Translations under genes and position numbers: made by a program
Part shown: piece by piece, positions 1-13,178 of the stretch
Layout of the letters: each line of letters opens with the position of its first letter
How positions within the stretch are numbered: the first letter of the stretch is position 1
Assembly: GCA_025331565.1 (NCBI GenBank)
Contig: JAFREQ010000042.1
Span: 3,324,001 to 3,388,000, forward strand
Source of the DNA: Holacanthus passer
Taxonomy: Eukaryota > Chordata > Actinopteri > Pomacanthidae
Length of the DNA: 64,000 nt
Direction of reading: 5' to 3'
The notes under the pieces: model-generated
What the model saw: only the letters and a program-made list of their open reading frames with translations
The model's database searches: none
Told to the model about the DNA's origin: nothing

Positions 1-300
1 ATTATCAGCAAAATCTGAGTATAAAAAGTAAAAGTATTCATTAGGCAGTAAAATGGCCCCTGTAGGTGTTTTATTACATATTTTATCATTGGATTATTAT
101 TACTGATGCATAAATGTGTAACCAACATGTTAATGTTGTAGCTGGTCAAGGCTGGAGCTCATTTTATCATCTGTATTCTGTATGTTTGGAACTTTAATCT
201 TAATGATTAATAATAATAAAATGAAAAACTTGAAATACTGAACTACCTCAAAATTGTACTGAAGTGCAATAAATGAGTAAATGTACTTACATTCCACTGT
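1..300 (+). repeat. Fragment of a dispersed teleost repeat
   Basis: The stretch opens with ATTATCAGCAAAATCTGAGT and continues through AAAAGTAAAAGTATTCATTA, GGATTATTATTACTGATGCA and AATGTTGTAGCTGGTCAAGG. I recognise this word order as the interior and tail of a very common non-autonomous repeat of percomorph fish. The same family's other end (AAGTATTTAGATC..., ACTTAAGTAAAAGTA) appears at about 13490-13660, 30125-30245 and 54325-54450. The copy is truncated by the window edge. Its superfamily is not assigned here. Confidence 0.6.
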
Positions 301-1924
301 TTCATACTGTATGCTGTGTCTGTTGGATTCAGAAAATGACCCAAGATAAACATCTCTAGAGACAGCGTTTCACTGTTTGCAATCAGTCAAGTGGTCTACA
401 TTGTGTGCCAGTGAACAATGTGGATGTATTGCTAAGACTCGTATCATTTTGTGACTGAATTTTCTAAAGGGCCACAATTTAAACTCTCATCAGTCAAAAT
501 GTGGAACAATTAGTTTCCACAAGAGAGCACCATAAAAATTGGTCATAAATCTCAGTATTTTTCTCTCAAAGTATGCAATCCTTATTATATACAACCAGGG
601 CAGGTTTTATTATTTTACTCAAATCACAAACACAGAAGATAAAACCCCAGTGAATTCCATAAGGAAACACAGCAGGAAAGTAGAAAATAAAGTATATACA
701 CTAGATACGATTAATTAGGTTAAGATGGCGCAATAAATTGAGGATACAGAATCAAATCAGTTGGTATATAGGTCAAATTATGTCTGCAAAATCCAAATTT
801 ATGGAAGTACATCGTACTGTGTCGTCTGCAATAACGGTCAAAATGTGGACACTACCATGTTGTGCAATTTAAACCTAATCCCATTCAGTAACCTTGTATG
901 AGATACTGCTGAGAAGCTGCAATGCTAATTTTTGAGTGTGCTCATTTAACTCTGACACCATAATTATGGTTTTGTATCAAATGGTTGCATTAGGCTTTGA
1001 GATAGTAGGGACAAGAAAAATTCATCAGTCATAGGTTTGATCAAACCCAGACTTATATCTGGATAGATATGGTCATTGTATCCATTTTAGCTCGTCAACC
1101 ACACTGATGTAACTAAATCTAGTCCAGAGACTGCTGACACTATCTAAAAGTTAAATTTAGCATTAAGCCTCACCCATTCTGCTCCCCGTTATAGACCTTC
1201 ACTCTTTCAACTCCTGCTACCAAGAGGTCTGTGAATCAGGTTGTATGTCGTACACAACTACACCCATCGGCAGTCATCATCAGTTATGTCCTCGTAAATT
1301 GAACAATAACTTGAAATTTACCATGAAAAAAAAAACAGAAACAGTTTTCCAACAGATTCCAGTGCATTTAATTATGTTTGCTCAGATATTCATTAGAAAC
1401 AGCCTGCATGAAACCAATCTCATAGCAGATATAAATTAAAATTTCCTTGATCGTTTTTATATTAATGTTAATACACATCCAATGAAACCACAGCAATGCT
1501 TTCATTCCTTTTAAAATGTGGCTCAATATCACCAAGTGTTCCTTCCTGGCAGATTAAGTTTTAAAAAGCTCACCGAGCAACACAGCTTTCAAACAGAGCT
1601 TTGATGAATTTTGAAAAGATAGTTGGACAGAAAAAAAAAAAACCATTCTGACATGAATTGTGGCGACAGATTCGATGGTGAAAAAGTCCCTCTCACTTGA
1701 CATAGACAGTTCACTCTCAGTCATTAAAGGTATAGCCACACCAAAAGGAGCAGGTGGTGACAGAGACAGCTAAGCTTGACACACCCAGAGGCATGGGATG
1801 TCTGTTTAGAGCTGGAGCGACTGTGAGCCAGAGCTGCGAACTGTGGTGGGAGAAGCTGGAGAAAACGGTCTGAGCTGAGCACTGCTGTCATGTGTGCTTG
1901 TTTCACTATCCCTGCGGTGATCTT
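301..1924 (-). other. ccdc47: 3' flank and probable 3' UTR of ccdc47
   Basis: This AT-rich stretch lies directly downstream of the ccdc47 stop codon on the minus strand. No conserved reading frame or RNA gene is visible. Part of it should be the 3' UTR, but I could not place the cleavage site: there is no clear minus-strand AATAAA close to the stop, and the nearest TTTATT on the plus strand is near 606-611. The short open frames here are AT-rich and have no recognisable domain. Confidence 0.4.
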
Positions 1925-4900
1925 TCACATGGCTTTCACTTTGATTTGCTTCATCTTCATCTGCTTCTTCTCGATCTTCTTCTGCTCACGTCGCTGGGCT
2001 GCTTCCTGAAAAATGAATGAAATGGAAAAAAAATAAATAAACAAATAAATTAATAAAAAAAATTGAGAACAAAGAATTATTTGACATTTTGGAAAATATG
2101 CTGATTCGCTTTCATGCTGAGAGTTAGATGAGAAGACTAATCTGAATGATGGGGGGTGGGGGGGGGTTATATGATGGACTATCATTTAGCTTGGGGCAGT
2201 AATTTGCTGGAAAATGTCTACACAAATTTCTACACTTTGGTTTCTGTACAGATTAAACAAACAGGATATAACGTGTGAATTTAGATTTAGATTTGCTGGT
2301 AGGTGGATATTGTTGGTTTTGGACAGAGCCAGTCTGGCTGGTTTCATACTGCTGCCAGTCTTTATGCTAAGCAGGCTGCTGGCTCTAGCTACAGATTTGC
2401 CATACAAATGAGTGTGTGTTATAAATTTTCTCAGCTAAGTCTCAGCAAGAAAGCGAACGAGCAGATTTCCCAAAATGTCAAACTATTCCTTTCAATGTCA
2501 TTTTGTGGGGTTTGTGTGTGACATTTCAGATCCCAGACCTCCAGACGACGTTGTCTCTCGGGGTCCTCCTCATTCATGATCCTCTCCTTCTCGGCTCTCT
2601 TCTTCTCCTCCCGGCGTGTCTGGGCCGCCTCCTGACGCTGAGCGTGAGTCTGCTTCAGGAAGTTCTCCTCCACACGGGCCCGGTTTCTGTCAGCTTTTTG
2701 TTTGCCCTAGATATGCAGGGAGGATAAAAGGGACTCGTAACACTTTTAACTCAAAATAGGGCAAATAATTGAGTGGTCATTTGTATGAGACACCAGAGCA
2801 TAGAATCCTGCTCACCTCTCTGTTGAGACGGAGTTTCTTGACTTTATCGATGCTGTAGATCACCATGTTCATGAGAGGGAGCAGAGTGTCCATGTCTTTG
2901 GGAGAGGTGTTGCCCATGCCAGGCACTACACACAAACAAACACATGGGTAAAATAAAGTTTCAGGGTCACTAGGTATATTGAGGATTTTTTTCTGATAGT
3001 ATGAGAGACAAAATGTTCACCATTGAATGTAAACAGCAGCGTCTTCTTGGTCTCAGGCAGCTTTAAGGGCTGACCCTCCCTGAAAAACAACATGGGTTTT
3101 AGTACCACATTAAAAAATAACAAAAAAATCTAAATAATCCATATGTAGGGGATTAAAAGGACAAAAAGATAAAAAAAAAAAAACAAACAAAAAAACAAAA
3201 CTTACTCTTGCATAACTTTTGGACCAGAAAATTGGTCCGAGAAATGGATGGACTCAATCTTGTCAGCATGGTTGGTGATATAATGAACCATCTAAAAATA
3301 CCAAAAACATATCCAGACACATGAGAGTGCTGCATTTGAAGAGAGGAAAATGATGTCTGCCAAATCAAGAAACTCTGTTCGGTATTCTGAGACTGTGCTG
3401 TGCCTTTTTGTATTAATACTGTATGAGCGATAAGGACAAAAATATTTTACCTTGTTGTCCATCACCCCATCTGTGACCTCACCCATCTCACTTAGAATAG
3501 CCAGTGAGTCTGGGAGCCCATACTTGGCCCCAGACTTTGGCTTGTCACCGCAGAACTCACTCTGTGGAAAAAGAACACAAAAATGGAGGCCATGATTATG
3601 CAGGTAACAGAATGAGAAAAAAAAATATGAGTAACAACAACAGTGAGAAAAAGGACTACAAATAAAACAGTCCATTTGTGTAGTAACAATAGTACTGTGT
3701 CATATACATAGTTTAAGATGGCATCAATGTGATGTGCACAAGTTGTGGAGGATATTTACCAAGTCCTGCATCTCCTTCTGGAGCCTGGCCATGGCCTTCT
3801 TGGTGCCAACAGCAAACACAAAAGTGTCCATGTCCTCATCATTAAGAGTCACTTTGATTTGCTACAAACAGACAGAAAGCTGTTGGTGAAACAATGATTG
3901 TGACTGCGAGACTACTTTTAGAAGCACAGTCCAGTGTATCTGTGTTTTGTGTTTCACTTCACAGACTCAACTGAACTGCTATTTGACCGATACATACCAC
4001 TTGATCACAGGCTGGCCTCATCATCCTGGCCAGAACGTTGAGCAGGTCCTGCCTCTTCAGGAACTGGAAAAGACCAAAAGGAAGATTACATGACTGCATG
4101 TTTAACCCAATGCTGTGACAACAACACAACAGCACACATAAAACACACGACCCACACCTTGAGTTGGATCAGCATGCCTTCACAGCACACACGTCCAGAG
4201 CACCACAGGTTGTAGATGTGTTCATTCTCCTGATTCAGCTTCCCAGTGCTCACTGCTTCTTTACTGGTGCCGTCATCACCTATAAACACAAGTTATTGAC
4301 AATTAACACAAGATCTGCCTCATAATGACTGTTACCATTTCATTACATTTGGCCATAACCAGGGACAAAATACAAGCATGTGCAGTAGTATTTCATACAC
4401 TGCTCAGAGGTGGAAGAACTCACCCACTAGTGCAAAGTTGCTCTCTAGAAGTTCTCTGTGTGAGCTGAACCAGGCCTGAGCGAGGCGACTGTTCTTGTTC
4501 TTGCCAATGATGTAGTTCATGATGTAGGCCAACAGGCCGGTCACCATCAGGATCTCCATGTAGTAACTCTCCCAGCTGTTCTGCAGATGTGCAGGAACCT
4601 GCAGACCAACAGCAAGCAGTCATCATCATCATCAGAGCCCAACAAAGACTAGACATTTCAAGCCAATACTGATATTGAGATTTGAGAGGTTTATAAAAAA
4701 AAATTAAAAAATCAGATAGTGATATAGCGATAATAGTATTTTTACATAACTATATAACAAAAAATACTGAGTGGGACATTTTACAGTTGAAAAATCAACT
4801 TCTCAGTGCTCATTATTGGACAAACTATGAAACGAATACACCATTTCTGAATAATCTTAAACTTAGTTTGGCATTTCCATGCTGCAATTTCTTGCGACTA

Positions 4901-5933
4901 GTTGGCCAGCATATACACCAATACCAATGTGTGTATTTGCAAGAGGCTAATACTAGCAGACATATCAGCCCGGCCAATTTATTGGTTTAGCTTGAATCAG
5001 TATCAGTGTAACTGTAACAATGGTAATTTAGGCAAAAACAATCAGTTGCCAAAGACAGTTTCAGCGCTGCCACTGTTGAGTTTCCATGACAATAGCTTAT
5101 GTAAATTGTCTGCATCCTAGTTAAACAACAAAATTCAACAGCAGCTACAAAACAGTGGAATAATCTGCATTTCAACTGCTCTAATTCTTCCTCACAGTGG
5201 CCTCCCACCATTCAAAAAACGCAGCATTTTCATTACAATGGCAACACACGCATCATCATTAATTGAGCAGTATTGTACAGCATATGCTGCAAACAATCAC
5301 ATTTACAGTAAAATGTCTATTGAAGGCAGCAGAAAGTGTGTGCACACTCAGATCCAAGGCAATTCACAATCAGCAGAACACAGTGTGTGTGAAGATTTTA
5401 GCAATAAGCCCGGCTTACTGTGTGGATTATAAGGGAGTCCTTCATGGAGTGGCCTGGCTTCTCCATGTCTCCAATTCCCTCAAATTCCTCCTGGTCATAC
5501 TTGCTGTATATGTCTTGATCCTGGGGAAATATAAAGTTGAATGCACTTTGCTACACAGTTTGTATAAATTAATATAAAATCATAAACTTAAAAAAAAAAA
5601 TCTCAAAAATTAAGCTATAAACAGCAATACAAAGGAATATACCTGTGTCTCTGAGTCTTCAAAACCATCCTGGCCATCCTCCAGCTCCACAGTGGCTTCA
5701 TCCTCATCTTCATCCTCTTCAGGCTGCGAGGATGGCGAGACACGAGGTGGAGGAGCAGTTTCTGCCTCAGCTGCCTGATCGTCATTCATGTCCTCAAACT
5801 CAGCGAAGTCATTGTCATCAAAGTCTGCTAGGTCCTCGCCATCATCAAAATCATCATTGTAGCGTCCCCTGGAGACAGGAAGGGCCAGGAGGAGCAGCAG
5901 GGCGGGTATCAGGAGGAGATGTGCACTTCGCAT
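1925..5933 (-). CDS. ccdc47: CCDC47 (calumin), ER translocon-associated protein
   Basis: Coding exons in gene order are 5933-5643, 5520-5419, 4598-4424, 4279-4158, 4063-3998, 3861-3760, 3561-3451, 3291-3206, 3079-3021, 2925-2816, 2706-2539 and 2005-1925 (stop TGA). The borders have GT/AG signals and the coding sum is 1473 bp, giving 490 aa against 483 in human. The start codon is followed by a signal peptide (MRSAHLLLIPALLLLLALPV). Next comes a long Asp/Glu-rich lumenal stretch (about residues 25-97) and one membrane segment near residue 145 (EILMVTGLLAYIMNYIIG). The cytosolic domain contains GKLNQENEHIYNLWCSGRVC and GLPDSLAILSEMGEVTDG, and the protein ends in a basic coiled coil finishing KQMKMKQIKVKAM. 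In the family, CCDC47 works with Asterix in the PAT complex and with TMCO1 in the multipass translocon, and it affects ER calcium handling. Orthology is clear along the whole length. Confidence 0.96.
2071..2492. mobile_element. MITE-like element with ~60-bp terminal inverted repeats, in the last ccdc47 intron
   Basis: The left end (from about 2071, with TTTGACATTTTGG and TTCGCTTTCATGCTGAGAG) is matched by the reverse complement of the right end (to about 2492, with CAGCAAGAAAGCGAACGAG and CCAAAATGTCAAACTATTCC). The two ends align over roughly 60 bp with only scattered mismatches. The interior words (CAGATTAAACAAACAGGATA, GGACAGAGCCAGTCTGGCTG, AGTCTTTATGCTAAGCAGGC) are those of a MITE family abundant in percomorph genomes. 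There is no coding capacity. The element fills most of the 533-bp intron and its right end lies about 45 bp from the splice donor. A G-run at about 2150-2166 is internal to it. Confidence 0.8.
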
Positions 5934-6898
5934 GGTGGGACCTGCAGCAAAAGGCAGAGTGAAAGAGAGTTGATACAACAGACAGGAACACATGTAAATA
6001 AGGGTGGTTTAAGAAGTGACAGAGAAGGTCAGATACAGTCTGACATGCTCAATACAAATAGAAAAAATCTTACACACTCTAGCTAAAGAGATCACATCAG
6101 TTCATTAGAGCAGGATGCTTGTGTATAAGCTCCAAACTGAAAACAAGCAAACAAACTGTTTGGCTCCTGGTAGTAACAGTTAACTGTGACAGAGCCAAGG
6201 TTAAACTGGTCCACATTATAGTACCCAGGTCAGTCCCCGTAGACCAGACAGGTTCTCAAGTGACAAACCACAAAGAGGACAAAATCCCTGCAGACAGAGA
6301 CGAACTAGAAAACAATGATTAAGCAGGAAGAGGAACTCTGGTGTGTCCTTATGTACTCCAGTCTTATCACTTTGTCACTACCAATGGAAATAATAAAGCC
6401 ACAATATATCAAGATTTTAATGGCACAATGTGACACTAGTTGAGAAATGTAAAGGTTAAGCTCAGTCAATCTTAAGGAGCTTTAACACATGTGGTTGAAT
6501 CCTGTGAAAAAGCTGAGGCACCAATAACTTAAACCAACGATCCACCCATTGAGGCACGTTTGCTAACAGGCTAAAATAACAAGCTACGTCTGACTTTCTG
6601 GGCTTCTGTACTGTCATTAAACTCAAAACTAAGATTGTGTACTCACCTACTAACATATGTGGGATTAAACCAGAAGCCGTAATCATATCACCGCAGCGGA
6701 CCCATCCCCCCCAACACTCACTCACTTTATCATTAGCACTTAGCAAATCTGGCATTAGCATGCTAACGGTGGCTAACTAGCATGGCACCTTGTTGCTACC
6801 AACAAACCCGATCCATAAGAGAAAGCAGCTGAAAACACAACTCTGAAAACGAGTCTTATTAAAACAAACCGAATGAACAAAACTAATGAAGATCTTAC

Positions 6899-7060
6899 CT
6901 GGAGAACTACTGTGACAATAAACGTAACGCTGGTTGAGCTCAAGTCGCCGAAACTGTCCTTGTGAAACGACTGAAGCCGCAAACTACTCGACACAAGACC
7001 GACCTTTCAAAGCAAAAGTGTCCCGGCAGGATGTGTCAATGCCGCAGAAATAAGGCCCGA
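6899..7060 (-). other. ccdc47: Non-coding first exon (5' UTR) of ccdc47
   Basis: On the minus strand a strong donor (CTCCAG then GTAAGATC) ends at 6899. The next exon begins at 5941, eight bases upstream of the ATG at 5933. This exon therefore carries only 5' UTR. The upstream limit (about 7060) is approximate, because the transcription start cannot be read from sequence alone. Confidence 0.6.
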
Positions 7061-7099
7061 CAAGCTGGAAACGCTTTTAGTTTTATTTTGAAAGTTTTT

Positions 7100-7440
7100 A
7101 TCGGAACTGTTTATATGTTCTTCTTATGTCTGACTTGACGTTAGTGGAGTTGATGTGGTCCACCACTTCCTATATCTCTGTCACGTGGTTTCGCCTCTGC
7201 CCCGCCCCGCAGGTCCTGAGTCTGTTCATGAGAGAAGTGAACGTGGACACAGATTATGATTAATTATTCAGCCTCACAGCCACTGAAGTAAATACTGATG
7301 CTGTTTTTCAGAAGTCACATATCTTCTGAATATTCTATCGCTAAAACGACATCTTCAGACTAATAGATCAGGAGAAAATTAACTTTGTTCGAGACCTGCC
7401 GCTGGCTCGGCAATGTACTCTCGCGAGATCTGGCAACCTC
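7100..7440. promoter_or_regulatory. CpG-rich promoter zone of ccdc47
   Basis: The stretch upstream of the ccdc47 5' exon is CpG-rich compared with the AT-rich DNA around it. It holds a perfect CACGTG E-box at 7182-7187, a GC box (CCCCGCCCC) at 7200-7208 and a perfect TCTCGCGAGA palindrome at 7419-7428. The last is a known core element of TATA-less housekeeping promoters. No TATA box is seen. The assignment to ccdc47 follows from position. A shared role with the divergent dcaf7 gene, whose ATG is about 1.4 kb further right, is possible but less likely. Confidence 0.6.
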
Positions 7441-8640
7441 TTGCGACAGGCAAATTTAAAAGATTTATGCAAAACAACTGTAATTAAAAAATAATTTATT
7501 GACAGGGATCCTTAAATTATTTTTCAAAATCTGAATTATGATCTAATCAATGTGTTCAATATGTTCATAAATATTCATGAACAGTATGATTCAATGTATT
7601 AAGCTTTGTTTTCTTTCTCTCGTCATTACATATTGATTATTACGCTAGAATCGCAGTTTAGTTTGTAAAAACTGAAAAAAGTTAAAATAATATAAAAAGT
7701 ATCAAATAAATTCTAACTTTCACAGTTGTGTTCAGTCATTCAAGTGTTTATAATGTAAAACTATAGGTTTATAATCAAAAGTGCCCTCTTGTGGCCACAG
7801 TGAGTAACTACAAATGTTTGTCAAGTCATACATAATAGCATAGTTTCTTTTCCGGTTTAAAGGTTCAAAATAAAATTCTAATAGCCAAATGCTGTAGTAC
7901 GCACTGTGACCACTAGAGGACAACAAACACCAATGATTATGCACTTATGACACTAAATGAACTCCAGCGAAGATCAAAATAAATATAACAATATAAATCT
8001 CAACACTTCAAATACAAAATAAAACTTAGATATTACATATTAATATGTGATGTGGTGGCACTATAACGGACATAATATATTATGAAATTTGGTGTGTGTG
8101 TGTGTGGTGCCACTGTATTCACATTTAATGCTCAATGAAAAAGCTATTGTGTTTTCATTCTATTTTTTGTTAAACAGGCACCAAGAACAAGAACTAGTTT
8201 ATACAGTGGAATACAGTGGGATTGGTTTTCCATTCGTATTAATCACAGCTATGAAGTACATGTAATGCTTGTCAGAGTCATAGAAATGTCGAAATAAAAG
8301 AAGTTTTGATAAAAATCCAAATAATTAAATCAGTTCACAAAATTATGAACATAAAAACAAATCATCTGACAATCTTGTTTATAATATTTAATAACATAAT
8401 CGATGTATTCAAAGCCTTCTTTTCATTTTCTTCCATTTCCCTTTTATTTAGTATGTTCATAAAATAACAAAAAACAGCATTAGATTTGGTAGAAAATCAA
8501 GATCAATCTGGCTTCATGACACACAATCACATCAATACGAGCACACTTATTAATTCATTCATTTATTTATTCAAAGAATAATAATAAAAAAAATACACTA
8601 CATTTATTTTGAAAACAAAAAAACGGAAGTCGTGTCTATT
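7441..8640. other. AT-rich intergenic spacer between ccdc47 and dcaf7
   Basis: I see nothing gene-like here. The stretch is AT-rich with a short TG run near 8092-8106 and homopolymer A tracts near 8587-8620. No open frame has a recognisable domain. Confidence 0.5.
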
Positions 8641-8858
8641 CTGTTGGACTTGACGACTGTTCGGGTCGAAACGAGCAATGCTACTCTTTGTTAAGTAAAG
8701 TGCAGAGAAATCTTGCTCTCAGACAAGATTTGCGTAATTAAACGCTCGTTGTCGCCACATCCGCTGATATTTGCGCTCATAAGTTGAGTAACTGGCGATT
8801 CTTTGACTGCAGGTCTACTTATTTCGCAGTTAGCTAAGGCTAGCCTGTTAGCTGCAGG

Positions 8859-11408
8859 ATGTCGCTTCACGGCAAAAGAAAAGAAATCTACAAATACGAG
8901 GCTCCGTGGACGGTTTATGCCATGAACTGGAGCGTCCGTCCAGACAAACGCTTCCGTCTGGCTCTCGGCAGCTTTGTGGAGGAATATAACAACAAGGTGC
9001 GGAGTGTGTTGTGGACATTCAGCAGCTAACGTAGAGCTAAAGATGGTAACGTTAGCTAAGTGGTGCTAATGCTAGTTTTCCTGCGCAGCACCAACAGACA
9101 AACATCGATGTGTGTTTTGTTTTTATTCTCCAGTAACATTAAAGTCCCAAATCTTCCTGTGTACATGTTCAGAAGAACTGTCTTTAAATAGTAATATCCC
9201 TGAGTAACACCTTATTTAGCTGATGCTATTTCTGCCCTGCAAACAGTCTTCAGGTCATGTGTGTTTGCTCGTGTCCAGGTTCAGCTGGTGGGGCTGGAAG
9301 AAGAAAGCTCAGAGTTCGTCTGCAGGAACACGTTTGACCATCCTTACCCCACCACCAAGATCATGTGGATCCCAGACACGAAGGGGGTTTACCCGGACCT
9401 GCTGGCCACCAGTGGGGACTACCTGCGCATCTGGAGGGTAAAATATTTCTGTCTGGTGAAATATCTGTTTCTTTTATGTTCATCAACTTCATGAAAAGAT
9501 CAAAATAAAAAAAACTGAATTAATCCTTCTAACTCACAAGCATTGTTTGTCTCATATGTCTCATTTCTCTGTGGCACAAAGCTCCATTATTGTCCAAAAA
9601 CTATTGAAAACAAATTATTGAGTCCCGCAGAAACCATCCTGCTGCTCATTAAGTGTGCATTAATCCACAGCTGAAATATTTCCTAATAATGAAACTATTC
9701 ATGACTCTTTGTTAAACAATCAATGGCCTTGGTGCTGAACGCCACAAGCAGGGTGGGGAAGTCAAAATATTGAAAGGCAGACAAACACATTTTTTTGTTT
9801 TTGCCTTTTCATGTGATTTGTTGATAATAACACTGGATTATAATATTGCCAGCCTTAACCTTTAACATCCTGCCTTTACCTGTGAACTACTGCCGTCTGT
9901 GACTGCATTTCAAGAGATGAAATCAAGATCTGTATCTGTCGAGTTGGCAGCTGTGAAATAGTCACTTTGACTTGATTATAGTGCTTGTTTGATGAAGTTT
10001 GCTCACGGCCCGATTCCTTTGCATTTATCACACAGGTCAGCGACACAGAAACTCGTCTTGAATGTTTGCTGAATAACAATAAGAACTCAGACTTCTGTGC
10101 TCCCCTCACCTCCTTTGACTGGAATGAAGTTGATCCCAATCTGCTGGGTAAGAAATCCACTATATGATAAATAGTACGGAGGCTATAAATTGTACTTTGT
10201 TGCTCTTTGATTTGAGTTTAACATGTTGGTTCTCTCTGCAGGCACATCCAGCATTGACACCACCTGCACCATCTGGGGGTTGGAGACTGGTCAGGTGTTA
10301 GGACGAGTGAACCTGGTGTCTGGACATGTGAAGACCCAGCTGATTGCTCATGACAAAGAGGTCTGTGTGTGTCTGCACAGCAAAATGAAGCCCAGTGTGG
10401 TTGTGAAAGAATATTTAGGTCAATATCAATGTCTGTGCAGGTGTATGACATCGCATTCAGCCGTGCAGGAGGTGGAAGAGATATGTTTGCCTCCGTCGGA
10501 GCCGATGGATCCGTCCGCATGTTTGACCTCCGGCACCTGGAGCACAGCACCATCATCTATGAAGACCCCCAGCATCACCCGCTGCTCCGCCTCTGCTGGA
10601 ACAAGCAGGACCCCAACTACTTAGCCACAATGGCCATGGACGGCATGGAGGTCAGTTTGCTGTGGATTCTGATCAGCAAATCAGTAGCCGTGTTTCTGTC
10701 TATATTTTTGTCTTAAAACTGAAACTTTTCTAAGCCAAAGAAATTTCATGAATTTTTAAAGGACTTTTTGACTGAAAACCCTTTTCAGAACCATAAGCAT
10801 AAGAAACATGAATTATTGAATTTTATGGACACTCAAACTCTGTTTCACATTAATATTTTATAGATAGAGAAAGTATAAAGATTTTAGATATTATAATTCT
10901 AATGAAAATAACTGGATGGGACCCAAATGTATCTTGGCATATTGAAATTGAGTGTTTCTTCCACCTCTGTTAGTCTCAATCAATAATATCTCTGTGTGAC
11001 AGGTGGTCATCCTAGACGTACGTGTGCCTTGCACTCCGGTGGCTCGGCTGAACAACCATCGCGCTTGTGTCAACGGCATCGCCTGGGCCCCTCACTCCTC
11101 ATGTCACATCTGCACTGCAGGTAAAGGCTCCTATAGATGGTGGAATAACAACACTTTTACAGTTTCATTGCATGTCATACTAAGTGAATCAAACAAAGTA
11201 CAATAACGATTTTTTTAAACATCTTCTTTCCTCAGCTGACGACCACCAGGCTCTGATCTGGGACATCCAACAGATGCCACGGGCCATTGAGGATCCCATC
11301 CTGGCCTACACTGCTGAAGGGGAGATCAACAACGTGCAGTGGGCCTCCACGCAGCCGGACTGGATCGCCATCTGCTACAACAACTGCCTGGAGATCCTGC
11401 GTGTCTAA
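8859..11408 (+). CDS. dcaf7: DCAF7 / WDR68, WD40 scaffold and CRL4 substrate receptor
   Basis: Exons are 8859-8996, 9279-9437, 10036-10147, 10242-10360, 10441-10650, 11003-11120 and 11236-11408 (TAA). All are bordered by AG/GT and join in frame to 342 aa, the human length. The N-terminus MSLHGKRKEIYKYEAPWTVY and the WD-type strand ends (YLRIWR, CTIWGL, VRMFDLR, ALIWDI) identify the protein. It is a seven-bladed propeller with essentially nothing outside the blades. DCAF7 binds DDB1 in CUL4 ubiquitin ligases and is a stable partner of DYRK1A and HIPK2. The zebrafish orthologue (wdr68) is required for craniofacial development. It is divergent from ccdc47. The ATG at 8859 is chosen because the conserved N-terminus begins there. 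Confidence 0.97.
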
Positions 11409-12490
11409 AACCACGGACACTTAGACGAAGAAGAGAAGGAGCGTTGTTTCAGATTTGGACTTAATTTTTGGTCCTCAGCCCACAGCTTTCAAGACGAGGA
11501 TGAGGTCACGAGTGAACTTTCTGAGTGTGTTTGGAGTATCACACCCCTGCTCCACAATAACCCGGTTTACATTTCCTCCCATCTTTTCTCCGTCATTCTT
11601 CTATTAAACGTGTTTAAGCTCTTATTTATTTTGCTCACAAGGTAGTGTTCAGCGTCTGCACAGCTGCTGTAAGAAGCTTTGAACTCTGAGCAGCTGTCTA
11701 TGAAGATCAGATTTTTATACTTCTTCTTGGTGTGATTTCAGCCAGCTGTGAGATTATCATGAAGGGTTTAGATGTTGTGTGTTTCATCTGTTTGATTTGT
11801 AAATGATATAAACTACTGTAGGTGGCAGAAGATGACCTCTCTAATGCGTAGGATTACATTATGTTGTAGCCTTCTTGTGGACTCAAAGATCAGTACATTA
11901 CAGTCTTGTTTACCCCCTGTGGCAATTTAAGCAGTTCAATTTTTCAGATGGGTGTGTTTCCAGTATCCTCTCTCCAAATGATCGTAGTATTGAGGCTCAA
12001 ACTTGTGACCTGTGCATTTTTTAAAAATTGTACAATAACCTAAGAGGGATTCGTATTGTCACTGCAGTGGTGTCTGTCATCATATGGTGTGTTTTAGTTT
12101 GGCAGGTGATGCTGTGAGGCAGCCATGTACAGCAACACTCGGAACCTACCAGAGCAATGTCGTTCAGCCTTTTTAACTTCCTACTTATTCTCTTCTTCTT
12201 CTGTCCTTGTAGAAGATTGTGCTTGGAAAGCTGCATTTTCTTTGTGTTAGAGTGAGTTGTGAAATTGGAGGAGAGTGAAACAAATTTCTGACTGTGTCTG
12301 CATCTCTTTTTGTTGTTTTTCAATAATTAAAGGGTCATGTCCTTGTAGCATGCCATTACAAGGCAAAATGTACATACATATAAATATATCAACTTCGGAT
12401 GTTGGTAAGCCAAGTGTTCATGTTGTAGCTTTTTTCATAAAGTTTATTATTGAATTTGCTCTAATAAATTGTATTCCTCCATGTCCTAGG
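11409..12490 (+). other. dcaf7: 3' UTR of dcaf7 with polyadenylation signal
   Basis: This T-rich non-coding stretch follows the dcaf7 stop. The best polyadenylation signal is AATAAA at 12463-12468, about 1.05 kb after the stop and followed by GT-rich sequence. An ATTAAA-like word near 12326 could give a shorter form. No open frame here has homology that I recognise. Confidence 0.55.
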
Positions 12491-12499
12491 AACAAACTT

Positions 12500-13170
12500 G
12501 TCCATGTATTGCTTTGTTTTGTGAAATTGCTATTTGTTTACAGATAATGGTCCCTGTGGGGGATGGAAATTAGTTAAATATCATTATATTAATACAGAAA
12601 TGTTTAGATAAACACAGAAATAAGAAGAATAGATCAATAATTGCAGACGGACAAGAATAGAATAAAAGAATAAGAAGGGCACTCTGCCAAGGCCAAATGT
12701 CCCGTCTCGCAATGTTAACGAAAGTGAAAAATAATTTGTGTATCTGCTCTGTGATTCAGATCCAAAGCTGTGAAGTTTAATTGGTCTTCATGGGGTAACC
12801 CCTTCAAATGAGTGTCATGAAAACCAGGCCATTGTTTTTTTTGGTTTTCCTGCCAACAACCAAACAAATGGAACCAAAAATGTAACCTCCTTGGCTGAGG
12901 TGATAAATGCTGAAATAAATGATTAAATGCACAAACAAATAAACAAAAGGTCGTAATTAAACAGGACATAAATAATAATTACATTTTTGTTTCTCTACAT
13001 GTTATCATTTTTGCATCTCTGCTAATGAAGAAGGAGGCAGTTAGGGGGCATTTATTTATGGATGGACTGTGTAATTCCAATCTTCTAATTATTTCAGCAT
13101 TTATTTACTGAAGGTTCTCTGTGATGTGAAGATTTTTCAGTATCCTTTTCTTTTAAAGTTAAAGAATGTG
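12500..13170. other. Intergenic DNA, no gene seen
   Basis: This is AT-rich spacer between the dcaf7 3' end and the first tRNA-Cys gene. No conserved reading frame, splice pair or structural RNA is apparent. Confidence 0.4.
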
Positions 13171-13178
13171 TTCAACAC

